Source: Pontibacter coccineus (GTDB taxonomy: Bacteria > Bacteroidota > Bacteroidia > Cytophagales > Hymenobacteraceae). Taken from it: a DNA stretch of 64,000 nt. Location of the stretch: positions 1 to 64,000 of the forward strand of contig NZ_JAUOTN010000003.1 in the NCBI RefSeq assembly GCF_030546575.1, given 5' to 3'. This document shows, piece after piece, positions 33,795-42,104 of this stretch. The position numbers and the translations under genes are program-made. Every line of letters begins with the position of its first letter. The stretch's first letter is position 1. The notes under the pieces are model-generated. The model had not been told where the DNA came from. It worked only from the letters and a program-made list of their open reading frames with translations, and searched no databases.

Positions 33795-34409
33795 TTACGC
33801 CTTCGCCTTTTTGGTGGTTTTGGCTTTGCCGTTCTGGCTTCTGGCGGGCTGATCGTCTTCCTCCATGATGTCATCCGGACTGGCGATCAGGCCGATGGAC
33901 AGGCCGTCCTCTCCCAGGAAGTGCTCGATGTGGTGGCAGCGGTCCTCTGTCTTGAGCAGGATGCCCTCCAGCAGCGCTTTGGTCGCGAAATCTTCCTGTT
34001 CAAAGGCTTTTTTGATCGACTTGCGCAACTCCAGCACGATCGTCTTTTCATCCTCCATGTCTTTTTTGAGCATCTCGCGGATGCGGAACACGCCTTCCTC
34101 CTCGTGCTGGATGTAGGAGAGTTCCAGCTGCTTGGCCGGGTGGCAGGTCGGGCAGTAGCCCATCACGGTGAGGCGCTCGGCAATGGCGTCGTACTGCTCG
34201 TGGATCTGGGTATAGTGCTCTTCAAAGAACAGGTGCAGGTCGCGGAACTGCGGGCCTTCCACCATCCAGTGGTGCTTGTGATACTGGTTGAAGAGGGTGA
34301 TGAACGACGACAGGTGGCGGTCCAGTTCGTTGGCCATGGCAGTTGCCGTATTCTTTGACAGCCCAACCGGGTTGCCTTCATATTCTGATTTTTCTCTTAG
34401 CTTTTCCAT
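33795..34409 (-). CDS. Dps-like ferritin protein with lysine-rich tail
   Basis: The protein has 204 residues, longer than classical Dps (about 160). The ferroxidase region 'YHKHHWMVEGPQFRDLHLFFEEHYTQIHEQYDAIAERL' is Dps-like. The C-terminus after about residue 180 is an acidic patch (DDIMEEDD) followed by a basic tail (RSQNGKAKTTKKAKA), which could bind DNA. 'CPTCHPAKQLELS' contains a Cys-x-x-Cys not usual in Dps. It is probably a DNA-binding iron-storage protein distinct from the oxyR-linked one. Confidence 0.82.
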   Translation of the reverse strand: MEKLREKSEYEGNPVGLSKNTATAMANELDRHLSSFITLFNQYHKHHWMVEGPQFRDLHLFFEEHYTQIHEQYDAIAERLTVMGYCPTCHPAKQLELSYIQHEEEGVFRIREMLKKDMEDEKTIVLELRKSIKKAFEQEDFATKALLEGILLKTEDRCHHIEHFLGEDGLSIGLIASPDDIMEEDDQPARSQNGKAKTTKKAKA

Positions 34410-34472
34410 GTTCAGGGTTTTTTGAATTACTCTAACAGTGTACCCCGATCAGCTTAAAAGGATACAGGAATT

Positions 34473-36362
34473 TTACCTGAACTCGGCTATGCCGGGCTGT
34501 TTGAAGCGAAAGTCCTCGAATTCGAAGTACGAACGGGACGACTCGTAAATGCGGAGGTTGTTGAAGTTTTCGTTAGCCGGAATTTTCGGATAGTAGCCCA
34601 CCAGGATCTGGATGGTGCTGAATGACAGGTACTCATTGCGGAAGCGTATACCTACCCCGAAGCCCGGAAAAGGCTTGCTCTTGAAAGGCGAGCTTTTGTT
34701 GCCGTACGAGAGCCAGGCCACATCCGCAAAGGCGAGGGTAGCCAGTCGGAAGCCGAACAGCGAGAAAGGGGTGTAGAGGTTGGCTTCGTAGTTAATGACC
34801 ACGCGGCGGTTGCCCCGCAGCAGATCGGACCGGAAACCGCGCAGGCCTTCCTCGTTGTTGATCGAGAGCAGCTCCTCCGGGTTGCGGTTGACGCCGATGG
34901 TGCCGCGGCCCAGAATGAAGTGGCGCAGTTTCCAGTTGCCATTCTCGTACAGCCGCGTAAAGTAGAGCGACTCCAACTCCAGCATACCCTGCTCCCAGGT
35001 ACCGCCTTTTATAAAGGAGCCATACCCGGCGCGGCCGTAGAGGTAGCCGAAGTCCTTGTTATAGCGGGCAAAGGAGAGATCGAGCCCAAAGTAGCGGCGT
35101 TTAAAAAGGTCTCCGTGCTCATAGCCGTACGATATGGAGGCCAGCACGCCGGCAGGTACGTCCTCTGTTCGTCCGAAGCCATACAGGTAGCGGTCTTTGT
35201 AGTAGCGGCGCACGCTGTAACCTAAGCTGGCAATGCCCAGCACATTGTCCTGAAAATTTTCGGTGGGTTTGGTGTAGAAGTTCGTATTGATCACGCGCAG
35301 CGCCGTGATCAACCGGCCACGCGGCTCATAGCCCAGGTTGTAGCTCTTGAACTTAAAGGAGCGACCCAGCCAGCCATCCTGCCGCTGATAGCCAAGGTCA
35401 GCAAAGCGCTGGATGGTATCCTCCGGCACAGGCGGCAGCAGGAGCCGCTCGTCTATTTTGCTGGCCCCGACGGCACCGGCGTAGCGCGTGTTGGTGGCAA
35501 AGAAGTCGCGCCGCAGGAAGGCGCTGCGCTCCTTGTAGTAATTCTGATCGAAGTAGTTGATGTCGGCCGTGATGTAAGTGTTGCCGATGTTTTCCACGGT
35601 ATAGCCGGCGGTGGTTTCCCAGGAGCGGGGCGCGTCCATGTTGAAGCGGTAAGAGCCGCGGATCTGATGGCCCAGTCCCAGGAAGTTGAGCTCCCGCAAG
35701 GCTACTTTGCCCGCTCCCGACGAAGGGCTGTAGGAACCCGATCCGCCCAGGCTAAAGATGTCTTTGGTGATCACCAGCACGTCCACGCTGTCTTCGGTGG
35801 TGGTGCGCTCGTCCACAATGATGCGCGCATCGAGCAGGTATTCCGTCTGGCGCAACAAACGCTCCGACTCGACCAGAGCCAGCGGCTCCAAAGGCTCCAT
35901 CCGCTCGAAAAGCAGTTTGTTGCGCACGAGGTGACGGCGGGTTTTCATGTGCAGCGAGTTGCCTGCCTTTTCCAGAAAGCTGCGCGGCACGCGGGTGGTG
36001 TCGTGTATAGAATAGCCCAGCGCGTCCAGCGTCATGATCTGGATATTGCGCACCACCTTATAGTTATGCCGCTCGTACTCGCGCTGAATCAACTCCGCAT
36101 CCAGCCCCAGTACTTCCTCGTCTTTCCGGTCGAAGACCAGAATCGCTTTGAGCAACTTGCCCATGATGGTTTTACGCTGCGAGATTTCCCGCAGGTTGTC
36201 CATCACCCGTTGGTCAAACTTTTGCCTGATGGTATCGGTTGGAGCGGCTAGGCTGTCTTTCCGGGAAGGTATTTCCTGCGCCTGCGCATTGCCGGCCAGT
36301 AGCCACGCCCCAAGCAGGCAAGCTAACAGGCAGCATAAAATGGGCGAACGTGGAAATGCCAT
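34473..36362 (-). CDS. Omp85/BamA-like outer-membrane protein
   Basis: The protein has 629 residues with a signal peptide (cleavage near GNAQAQE). A POTRA-like N-terminal region (about 100-220, with 'ELIQREYERHNYKVVRNIQI') is followed by a beta-barrel. The barrel contains 'EEGLRGFRSDLLRGNRRVV' near residue 500, the conserved loop-6 RGF motif of Omp85 proteins. The last strands end around 'QPGIAEFR'. It probably inserts or exports proteins at the outer membrane. It is shorter than standard BamA, so it is a specialised homologue. Confidence 0.82.
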   Translation of the reverse strand: MAFPRSPILCCLLACLLGAWLLAGNAQAQEIPSRKDSLAAPTDTIRQKFDQRVMDNLREISQRKTIMGKLLKAILVFDRKDEEVLGLDAELIQREYERHNYKVVRNIQIMTLDALGYSIHDTTRVPRSFLEKAGNSLHMKTRRHLVRNKLLFERMEPLEPLALVESERLLRQTEYLLDARIIVDERTTTEDSVDVLVITKDIFSLGGSGSYSPSSGAGKVALRELNFLGLGHQIRGSYRFNMDAPRSWETTAGYTVENIGNTYITADINYFDQNYYKERSAFLRRDFFATNTRYAGAVGASKIDERLLLPPVPEDTIQRFADLGYQRQDGWLGRSFKFKSYNLGYEPRGRLITALRVINTNFYTKPTENFQDNVLGIASLGYSVRRYYKDRYLYGFGRTEDVPAGVLASISYGYEHGDLFKRRYFGLDLSFARYNKDFGYLYGRAGYGSFIKGGTWEQGMLELESLYFTRLYENGNWKLRHFILGRGTIGVNRNPEELLSINNEEGLRGFRSDLLRGNRRVVINYEANLYTPFSLFGFRLATLAFADVAWLSYGNKSSPFKSKPFPGFGVGIRFRNEYLSFSTIQILVGYYPKIPANENFNNLRIYESSRSYFEFEDFRFKQPGIAEFR

Positions 36363-36539
36363 GGAGGTATAGGGGCGCTTACTGTTTCTTGTACGTGTTT
36401 GTACGATAGAACCTCCTAAGATACTCTTTTCGGCTTTATGTGGAAAATTTCGTTTTGAAATCTTGAAAAAGGCCTATGCTAATCATGTTAGCAATATTTA
36501 AATGTGGATAGCGTGTTGATAACTATTATTGCTAAATAT

Positions 36540-36572
36540 TTTGGGGTTTGTGGGAATGATTTTGTAATTTTA
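36540..36572 (+). promoter_or_regulatory. Candidate promoter of the radical SAM gene (TTTG, 21 nt, TAATTTTA)
   Basis: TTTG (36540-36543) and TAATTTTA (36565-36572, 7 of 8 to TAnnTTTG) are 21 nt apart and end 29 nt before the start codon. A perfect 8-bp inverted repeat, TTAGCAAT/ATTGCTAA (36488-36495/36528-36535), lies just upstream and might be an operator. Confidence 0.45.
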
Positions 36573-36601
36573 TAACCGTCAAGCAGATAGAAGTAGCGCA
36601 G

Positions 36602-37867
36602 ATGAACGATAAGGTAATTGGTAAACTAAAAATATTAGCAGATGCTGCCAAATACGATGTTTCCTGTTCATCGAGCGGCGGAAAGCGCAAGAACGAGAAC
36701 AAGGGCCTGGGCAACGCAGAAGGCATGGGCATTTGCCACAGCTATACCGAAGACGGTCGCTGTGTGTCGCTGCTGAAGATCCTGCTGACCAATTTCTGCA
36801 TCTACGATTGCGCCTACTGCGTGACACGCAAAAGCAACGACGTGCAGCGGGCTGCCTTTACGGTGCAGGAAGTGGTGGACCTGACCATTAACTTCTACCG
36901 TCGCAACTATATTGAGGGGCTGTTCCTGAGCTCGGGTATTTTCAAGAATGCCGACTACACCATGGAACGGTTGGTGCGGGTAGCCAAAAAGCTGCGGCAG
37001 GAGGAGAAGTTCAACGGCTACATCCACCTCAAAACCATACCGGGTGCGAGTGAGGAGCTGATTAAGGAAGCTGGTTTGTATGCCGACCGCCTGAGCGTGA
37101 ACATTGAGCTGCCATCGGAGCAGAGCCTGCAAAGTCTGGCGCCGGAAAAGAACTACAGTGAGATCCTGTTGCCGATGGGTTCTATCAAGGACCAGTTGGT
37201 GCAGGCCAAAGAAGAAAGCAAGCTGTTCAAGGCGACGCCGAAGTTCGCACCGGCCGGGCAGAGCACGCAGCTGATCGTGGGGGCCACCGCCGAGAGTGAC
37301 CGCCAGATCCTGCAGCTGTCGGACCAGCTTTACAAAGGGTATAGCCTGAAGCGGGTGTATTATTCGGGTTATGTGCCGGTGAGCACGGACAGCAGGCTGT
37401 CGATCATCACGGAGCCGCCCATCATCCGGGAGAACCGCATTTACCAGGCCGACTGGCTGATGCGCTTCTACGGCTTCGATGTGAAGGAGCTACTGGACGA
37501 GGCGCAGCCGAACCTGGATCTGGACATAGACCCGAAACTGGGTTGGGCGCTGCGCAACCGGCATTTCTTTCCGCTGGAGATTAACACCGCAGACTACGAA
37601 ATGATCCTGCGTGTGCCGGGTATCGGGGTGAAGTCGGCTAAAAATATCATCTCGGCACGACGGTTTGCGCCGCTGCACTTTGAACACCTGCGCCAGATGG
37701 GCGTGGTGCTGAAGCGGGCCAAGTATTTTATCACCTGCCAGACCAAAAGCCTGCAGCGGCAGGACTTCGACTCAGAGCAATTGCGACGCCGCATTTTGTT
37801 TGGCGAAGGCTCTGTGCGAAGCGCGCTGCTAACGCAACAACTGGACTTGTTCCGGCAGGTAGGCTAG
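36602..37867 (+). CDS. Putative DNA modification/repair radical SAM protein
   Basis: The protein has 421 residues. The radical SAM cluster C-x3-C-x2-C lies in 'NFCIYDCAYCVTRKSN' (Cys66, Cys70, Cys73). A C-terminal helix-hairpin-helix ('LEINTADYEMILRVPGIGVKSAKNIISARRF', about 325-355) suggests DNA binding. The whole matches the family described as 'putative DNA modification/repair radical SAM protein' (TIGR03916). Its usual partner (TIGR03915) is encoded 260 nt downstream. The reaction is unknown. Confidence 0.92.
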   Translation: MNDKVIGKLKILADAAKYDVSCSSSGGKRKNENKGLGNAEGMGICHSYTEDGRCVSLLKILLTNFCIYDCAYCVTRKSNDVQRAAFTVQEVVDLTINFYRRNYIEGLFLSSGIFKNADYTMERLVRVAKKLRQEEKFNGYIHLKTIPGASEELIKEAGLYADRLSVNIELPSEQSLQSLAPEKNYSEILLPMGSIKDQLVQAKEESKLFKATPKFAPAGQSTQLIVGATAESDRQILQLSDQLYKGYSLKRVYYSGYVPVSTDSRLSIITEPPIIRENRIYQADWLMRFYGFDVKELLDEAQPNLDLDIDPKLGWALRNRHFFPLEINTADYEMILRVPGIGVKSAKNIISARRFAPLHFEHLRQMGVVLKRAKYFITCQTKSLQRQDFDSEQLRRRILFGEGSVRSALLTQQLDLFRQVG

Positions 37868-37965
37868 TAACAATAAAACGTGACATGGAAGAGGGGAGAG
37901 AAGCGCATCATACAGAATTGTGTAACCAAAAAGATCATACATCATTTCAAACCATTCATAAGACC

Positions 37966-38109
37966 ATGAGAAATTCTACTAAAGTTGCCCGTGTTTCCTG
38001 CTGCTGCAAACTTAACATGCTGGTGCCGCACCTGAAGAGCCTTTCTTCCAGAATGCAAACCGACAGCAAACGCGACAAAGCACGCTCAACCAGTAACGCA
38101 AAGCAGTAG
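37966..38109 (+). CDS. Possible small Cys-rich basic protein between the radical SAM pair
   Basis: From the ATG at 37966 the frame reads MRNSTKVARVSCCCKLNMLV..., 47 residues, strongly basic with a C-C-C run. A longer reading from 37885 is possible. I do not recognise it. Position between two partner genes makes it worth checking, but it could be noise. Confidence 0.25.
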   Translation: MRNSTKVARVSCCCKLNMLVPHLKSLSSRMQTDSKRDKARSTSNAKQ

Positions 38110-38126
38110 TCAGCATACCTCTGCCG

Positions 38127-38906
38127 ATGCACTTCTATACCTACGACGGTTCCTTTGAGGGGCTGCTCACCGTAGTGTTTGAGGCCTATGAGCGCAAAGC
38201 CTGGCCCACCGCCATTGAGCCCGAGCAGTTGGCGCAGCCTTCCATGTTCGGCGAAACCGTGCAGGTGGTGACAGACGAGGGCAAAGCTAACCGGGTGTGG
38301 CAGGGCTTGAAGAAGCGCTTGTCCGCTTCGGCGCTGGAGTCGCTCTACTATACCTACCTGTGGGAGCAGAGCGGCTTGGAGCGGCTGATCTTCGACTATG
38401 CCCGGCTGGTGTTTGACTCGCCGGAAAGTGTGGAGGGAAACTATACAGCCCCCTTTGTATTGCAGGTACAACAGATCCATAAACAGGTGCACCGCGAGAA
38501 GCACCGCATGGAGGCCTTTGTGCGATTTCAGAAAACGGCCGATGGCCTGTACTACGCCAGCATCTCGCCCGACTTTAACGTGCTGCCCCTGATCGTGCGC
38601 CACTTCGAGAAGCGCTACGCCGATCAGCGCTGGGCTATTTACGATGCTTCGAGGAGGTATGGGGTTTATTATGATCTGAGGCAAACAAGCTTCGTGCAGT
38701 TAGAAAACCCGGGCGTCACCCCCAGGCAACAGGGCAAGCTGAGTGCTGATCAGTACGACGAAAACGAAACCCGCTACCAGATGCTCTGGCAGGTATACTT
38801 CGACCACGTGAATATACCGGAGCGCAAGAACCCCAAATTGCACCTGCGCCATATCCCCAGGCGCTACTGGAAATACCTTTCCGAGAAACAGCCAAGATTA
38901 CTGTAA
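38127..38906 (+). CDS. DNA metabolism protein of the DUF4130/TIGR03915 family
   Basis: The protein has 259 residues. The start 'MHFYTYDGSFEGLLTVVFEAYERKAWPTAIEP' and 'HRMEAFVRFQKTADGLYYASISPDFNVLPLIVRHFEKRYADQRWAIYDASRRYGVYYD' are hallmarks of the family that accompanies the TIGR03916 radical SAM protein. It probably works with it on nucleic acid. The family is sometimes fused to uracil-DNA glycosylase; no such domain is present here. Confidence 0.9.
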   Translation: MHFYTYDGSFEGLLTVVFEAYERKAWPTAIEPEQLAQPSMFGETVQVVTDEGKANRVWQGLKKRLSASALESLYYTYLWEQSGLERLIFDYARLVFDSPESVEGNYTAPFVLQVQQIHKQVHREKHRMEAFVRFQKTADGLYYASISPDFNVLPLIVRHFEKRYADQRWAIYDASRRYGVYYDLRQTSFVQLENPGVTPRQQGKLSADQYDENETRYQMLWQVYFDHVNIPERKNPKLHLRHIPRRYWKYLSEKQPRLL

Positions 38907-39123
38907 ATAAATAGCACTGGTAACCTTCTGTTTTTCAGGACTCTCTCATAACAAAGGCTATACTTCTGCCTGATTCACTGATTTTTTTCGCAACACAGGA
39001 CAACCCGGATGCCGATTTCGGAGTATACGTGTATATAGATATTTTATGAAAACCAGTCAGCCGGCGCCCTTTGCACAAAGCAGCGGGAATAGCCCGCTGT
39101 CCTTCATTATCTAAAAAAGAACG

Positions 39124-39492
39124 ATGAATACACGTATACGAAAAAAACTCATTCAAGTAGCCCGCGGTCGCGCTCACCTGATGTCATTCCAAAATCTGAT
39201 ACTGGAAGCCGAACTGGGTCTTAATCTCGAAAACACTTATGAGAAATCGCAACTTAACGACGTAATCGACGAAATCTCTGAAGCAGAGCACGCAGCGGGA
39301 CGCCCCCTGCTAAGCTCGCTCGTTCGCATCAAAGGCCGCCAAAACCAGGGCGACAGTTTCTTTAAGCTTTGCGAGCGCCTGGGCTATGGCGATTGGAAAA
39401 GTCTGAAGCGCGACCAGGAGTTCCTGGAAAAGCAGCGTGAGACCTGCCGCGAGTTCTGGCAAAACAGCAACAATTTTTCATCCTACCTGTAG
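39124..39492 (+). CDS. Hypothetical cytoplasmic protein, 122 aa
   Basis: The protein has 122 residues, mostly helical and charged, with no signal or membrane segment ('TRIRKKLIQVARGRAHLMSFQNLILEAEL...' and 'ISEAEHAAGRPLLSSLVRIKGRQNQGDSFFKLCERLGYGDWKSLKRDQEFLEKQRETCREFW'). Codon use matches its neighbours, and a strong terminator follows, so it is a real gene. I do not recognise a family or function. Confidence 0.65.
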   Translation: MNTRIRKKLIQVARGRAHLMSFQNLILEAELGLNLENTYEKSQLNDVIDEISEAEHAAGRPLLSSLVRIKGRQNQGDSFFKLCERLGYGDWKSLKRDQEFLEKQRETCREFWQNSNNFSSYL

Positions 39493-39570
39493 TACGGTGC
39501 AAAGAGGCAGGCCCGCCTTCACTCCCTGGGTCTGTTTCTTTGCCAATTTCACCCTTGTACACGAACTGGT

Positions 39571-39608
39571 AGCAGGGCCATGATTTACTTCATGGCCCTG
39601 CTTTTTTG
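39571..39608 (+). terminator. Terminator after the 122-aa hypothetical gene
   Basis: AGCAGGGCCATGA and TCATGGCCCTGCT are perfect 13-bp complements with a short loop, followed by a T-run. Confidence 0.9.
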
Positions 39609-39990
39609 TGTCCTATAGTCACGGCCAACTGTAAGTTGTACTAAAGGGAGGTGCGTACTTATCTTTAATAGTAACCCCATACTGTACAGTGCGCTGATTG
39701 TACCATTTCTGAACTGAATTTATAGCACAAGCTTTGAATAATAATATTGAAGTATAAAGCTGCTCAGGTAGGATATAAACAATAAAGTATGCAAGCGAAA
39801 ATGTGAGCACGATAACAGACTTGTTGAAATTCAAGACAAAATTTTGATTTAGGGTTGATAATATAGAAGAATATTATTTATTTTATACATCGGTCTGTTG
39901 AACTGCTTTATAAATGATACCGCCATTTTATGAAGTTCCTAGACAAGCTGCAACTTCATAACATATCATGTAACCCAATTTCAACAGCCT
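39609..39990. other. AT-rich gap before the DUF3857 genes
   Basis: This 382-nt stretch is clearly AT-rich and has no GGTATAG copy. A minus-strand frame at 39619-39834 could encode 71 residues with one hydrophobic segment (MNFNKSVIVLTFSLAYFIVYI...), but nothing else supports it. The promoter of the downstream gene probably lies near its end; I cannot place it with confidence. Confidence 0.4.
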
Positions 39991-42033
39991 ATGAAACTTC
40001 AAACTTCTACGCTATTTTTTTCGCTCGTTTTGCTATTAGGTACCGGCCTCTCCCGTGGGTATGCGCAGGACCAGCCTGCCAAATTTGGCAAGGTGGACGA
40101 GGAAACGCTGAAAATGCGCGTGTACGATCAGGACACAAGCGCCGCCGCTGTCGTGCTATCAGACCACGGTTATTCTTACTTTACTTACAACAAGGGGTTC
40201 AAAGTCGTATTTGAGCGACACACACGCATAAAGGTGCTGAAGAAGTCAGGCTATGACGTGGCCAATATTTCAGTGCCGTATTACCAGCGCAACTCCAAAA
40301 AAGAGAGCGTCTACAGCATCAAGGGCTTTACCTACAACCAGGAAGGTGGCAAAGTGACCAAAGACAAGCTGGAGTCGAAAGCGGTATTTGACGAGCAAAC
40401 GAACGAAAACTGGTTTGCCAAAAAGTTTACGATGCCGAACGTGAAGGAAGGCTCCGTGATCGAATACTCGTATACCATCACCTCTGACTTTCTGTATAAC
40501 CTGCGCGAGTGGGAGTTTCAGAGTACCATTCCCGTAGCCTACAGCGAGTACAATGTGCGCATTCCGGAGTACTTCCACTACAAGCAGGAGCAACAGGGAT
40601 ACTTAAGATTCGACGAGTCCACCAAAACCAAGTCCAAAGACAGTTTCACCGTTGTCTGGTCGTCTAATATAACACCAGGTATGGGAGGAGGCCGCACATC
40701 TGGCGGCTCTGGACAAGTAGAGGCCAGCAGCGACACATACCGTTGGGTTATCAGAAACGCACCTGCCCTGCGTCCTGAAAAGTACATCACCACACTACGC
40801 GATTACCAGTCCAAGATCGACTTCGAGCTGCAAACGGTGAAGTATCCGAACGAACTGCCCCAGGTGATGACAGGAAACTGGGATGATGTAACGAAGGATT
40901 TGCTGATGGCTGAGAAGTTTGGCAGCCAGCTCAATCGGAAAGGCTTCTTTAAGGCTGAAATAGCAGCCATCACGGCCAAGCACACCAATCCCGAGCAGCA
41001 GATGATCGCCATACACAACCTGGTGAAAAGCAGCGTAAAGTGGAATAACAAGTACGGCTACTATACCTCCGGACCCATCCGGAAAGCATTTGAGAACCGA
41101 AGCGGAAGCGTTGCCGACATCAACCTGATGCTGACGGCCATGTTGCAGGACGCTGGTCTGAATGCAGGCCCAGTATTGGTCAGCACCCGAGAGCACGGTC
41201 GTGTGCCGCAGGGCTCCCCCATGCTCAACAAGTTCAATTACGTGATCGCACATGTGAAACTGGGTGACAAAGAATACCTGCTGGATGCCACGGACCCGCT
41301 ACTGCCGGCAGGTATGCTGCCTGTGCGCTGCCTGAACGGGCAGGGACGCCTGATCAAAAAAGATGACCAGCGCTGGGTAGCGCTCACACCCACTGGCAAA
41401 CTCACCAAATTCTTTAATGGCGAGCTGACCATCAACCCGAACGGAGGGTTAACAGGTACGGTGACGGAGTCGAGCGCCGGGTACAATGCCCTGAGCATAC
41501 GCCGAACGATACTGGAGGACGGCAAAGAAAAATTTGCTGAAAAGATAAGCAAGGAGGTAGGCAACTACAAAGTGGAAAAGCCGGAGTTCAAAAATGTGGA
41601 GGACCTGAACCAGACGCTAAGCGTCCATTACAGCCTGTCAGCGAGTGGCAACAGCCAGCCTGTCGATGTGATCTACCTGAACCCGATGCTAGGCCAGGGC
41701 GAGACAGAAAACCCCTTTAAGCTCGAGGAGCGGCTATACCCGGTGGACCTTGCCGTGCCGATCGATTATACCTATGTCATCAAGTTTGTAATACCGGAGG
41801 GCTACGAGATAGAAGAGTCGCCGAAGGGAGCCATTATTTCGCTGCCCGAGGATGGAGGCAAATTTATGTACATGGTGCAGCGAGAGGGAAATGTGCTGCA
41901 GATCATGAGCAAAATTAACATGCTCAAGCCCGTGTACTTTGCTCCTGAGTACCCCTATCTGAAAGAGTTCTACAACCAGATCGTGGCCAAGCACGCCGAG
42001 CAGATCGTGTTGAAAAAAATATCCTCTAACTAA
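39991..42033 (+). CDS. DUF3857/transglutaminase-like protein, paralogue 1 (catalytic residues lost)
   Basis: The protein has 680 residues with a signal peptide (cleavage near GYAQDQ). Residues about 60-260 form the DUF3857 domain ('RHTRIKVLKKSGYDVANISVPYYQ', 'FTMPNVKEGSVIEYSYTI'). A transglutaminase-like domain follows around 300-440, but the position of the catalytic Cys is Val374 ('SGSVADINLMLTAMLQ') and that of the His is Tyr417 ('FNYVIAHV'). It is therefore probably not a transglutaminase enzyme but a secreted binding or structural protein. It is closely related to the next gene. Confidence 0.85.
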   Translation: MKLQTSTLFFSLVLLLGTGLSRGYAQDQPAKFGKVDEETLKMRVYDQDTSAAAVVLSDHGYSYFTYNKGFKVVFERHTRIKVLKKSGYDVANISVPYYQRNSKKESVYSIKGFTYNQEGGKVTKDKLESKAVFDEQTNENWFAKKFTMPNVKEGSVIEYSYTITSDFLYNLREWEFQSTIPVAYSEYNVRIPEYFHYKQEQQGYLRFDESTKTKSKDSFTVVWSSNITPGMGGGRTSGGSGQVEASSDTYRWVIRNAPALRPEKYITTLRDYQSKIDFELQTVKYPNELPQVMTGNWDDVTKDLLMAEKFGSQLNRKGFFKAEIAAITAKHTNPEQQMIAIHNLVKSSVKWNNKYGYYTSGPIRKAFENRSGSVADINLMLTAMLQDAGLNAGPVLVSTREHGRVPQGSPMLNKFNYVIAHVKLGDKEYLLDATDPLLPAGMLPVRCLNGQGRLIKKDDQRWVALTPTGKLTKFFNGELTINPNGGLTGTVTESSAGYNALSIRRTILEDGKEKFAEKISKEVGNYKVEKPEFKNVEDLNQTLSVHYSLSASGNSQPVDVIYLNPMLGQGETENPFKLEERLYPVDLAVPIDYTYVIKFVIPEGYEIEESPKGAIISLPEDGGKFMYMVQREGNVLQIMSKINMLKPVYFAPEYPYLKEFYNQIVAKHAEQIVLKKISSN

Positions 42034-42043
42034 TCATTTTTCA

Positions 42044-42089
42044 GCGCACTCCAGGTTAAGCGTATAGCAAGGCTTAGCCTGGAGTGTGC
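42044..42089. other. Hairpin between paralogues 1 and 2
   Basis: GCGCACTCCAGG(T)TAAGC and GCTTA(G)CCTGGAGTGTGC pair over about 17 positions with a 10-nt loop. There is no clear T-run, so it may attenuate transcription or stabilise the mRNA rather than terminate. Confidence 0.5.
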
Positions 42090-42104
42090 ATTTGCCTACC
42101 TTCC

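Noticed and set aside
36495..36520. A DnaA-box-like TGTGGATAG and AT-rich DNA
   Set aside because: It is a single imperfect box with no dnaA, rpmH or further boxes nearby, so there is no support for an origin.
38935..39177. An 80-codon minus-strand frame near 39 kb
   Set aside because: It overlaps the promoter region and start of the 122-aa gene and shows no coding signal.
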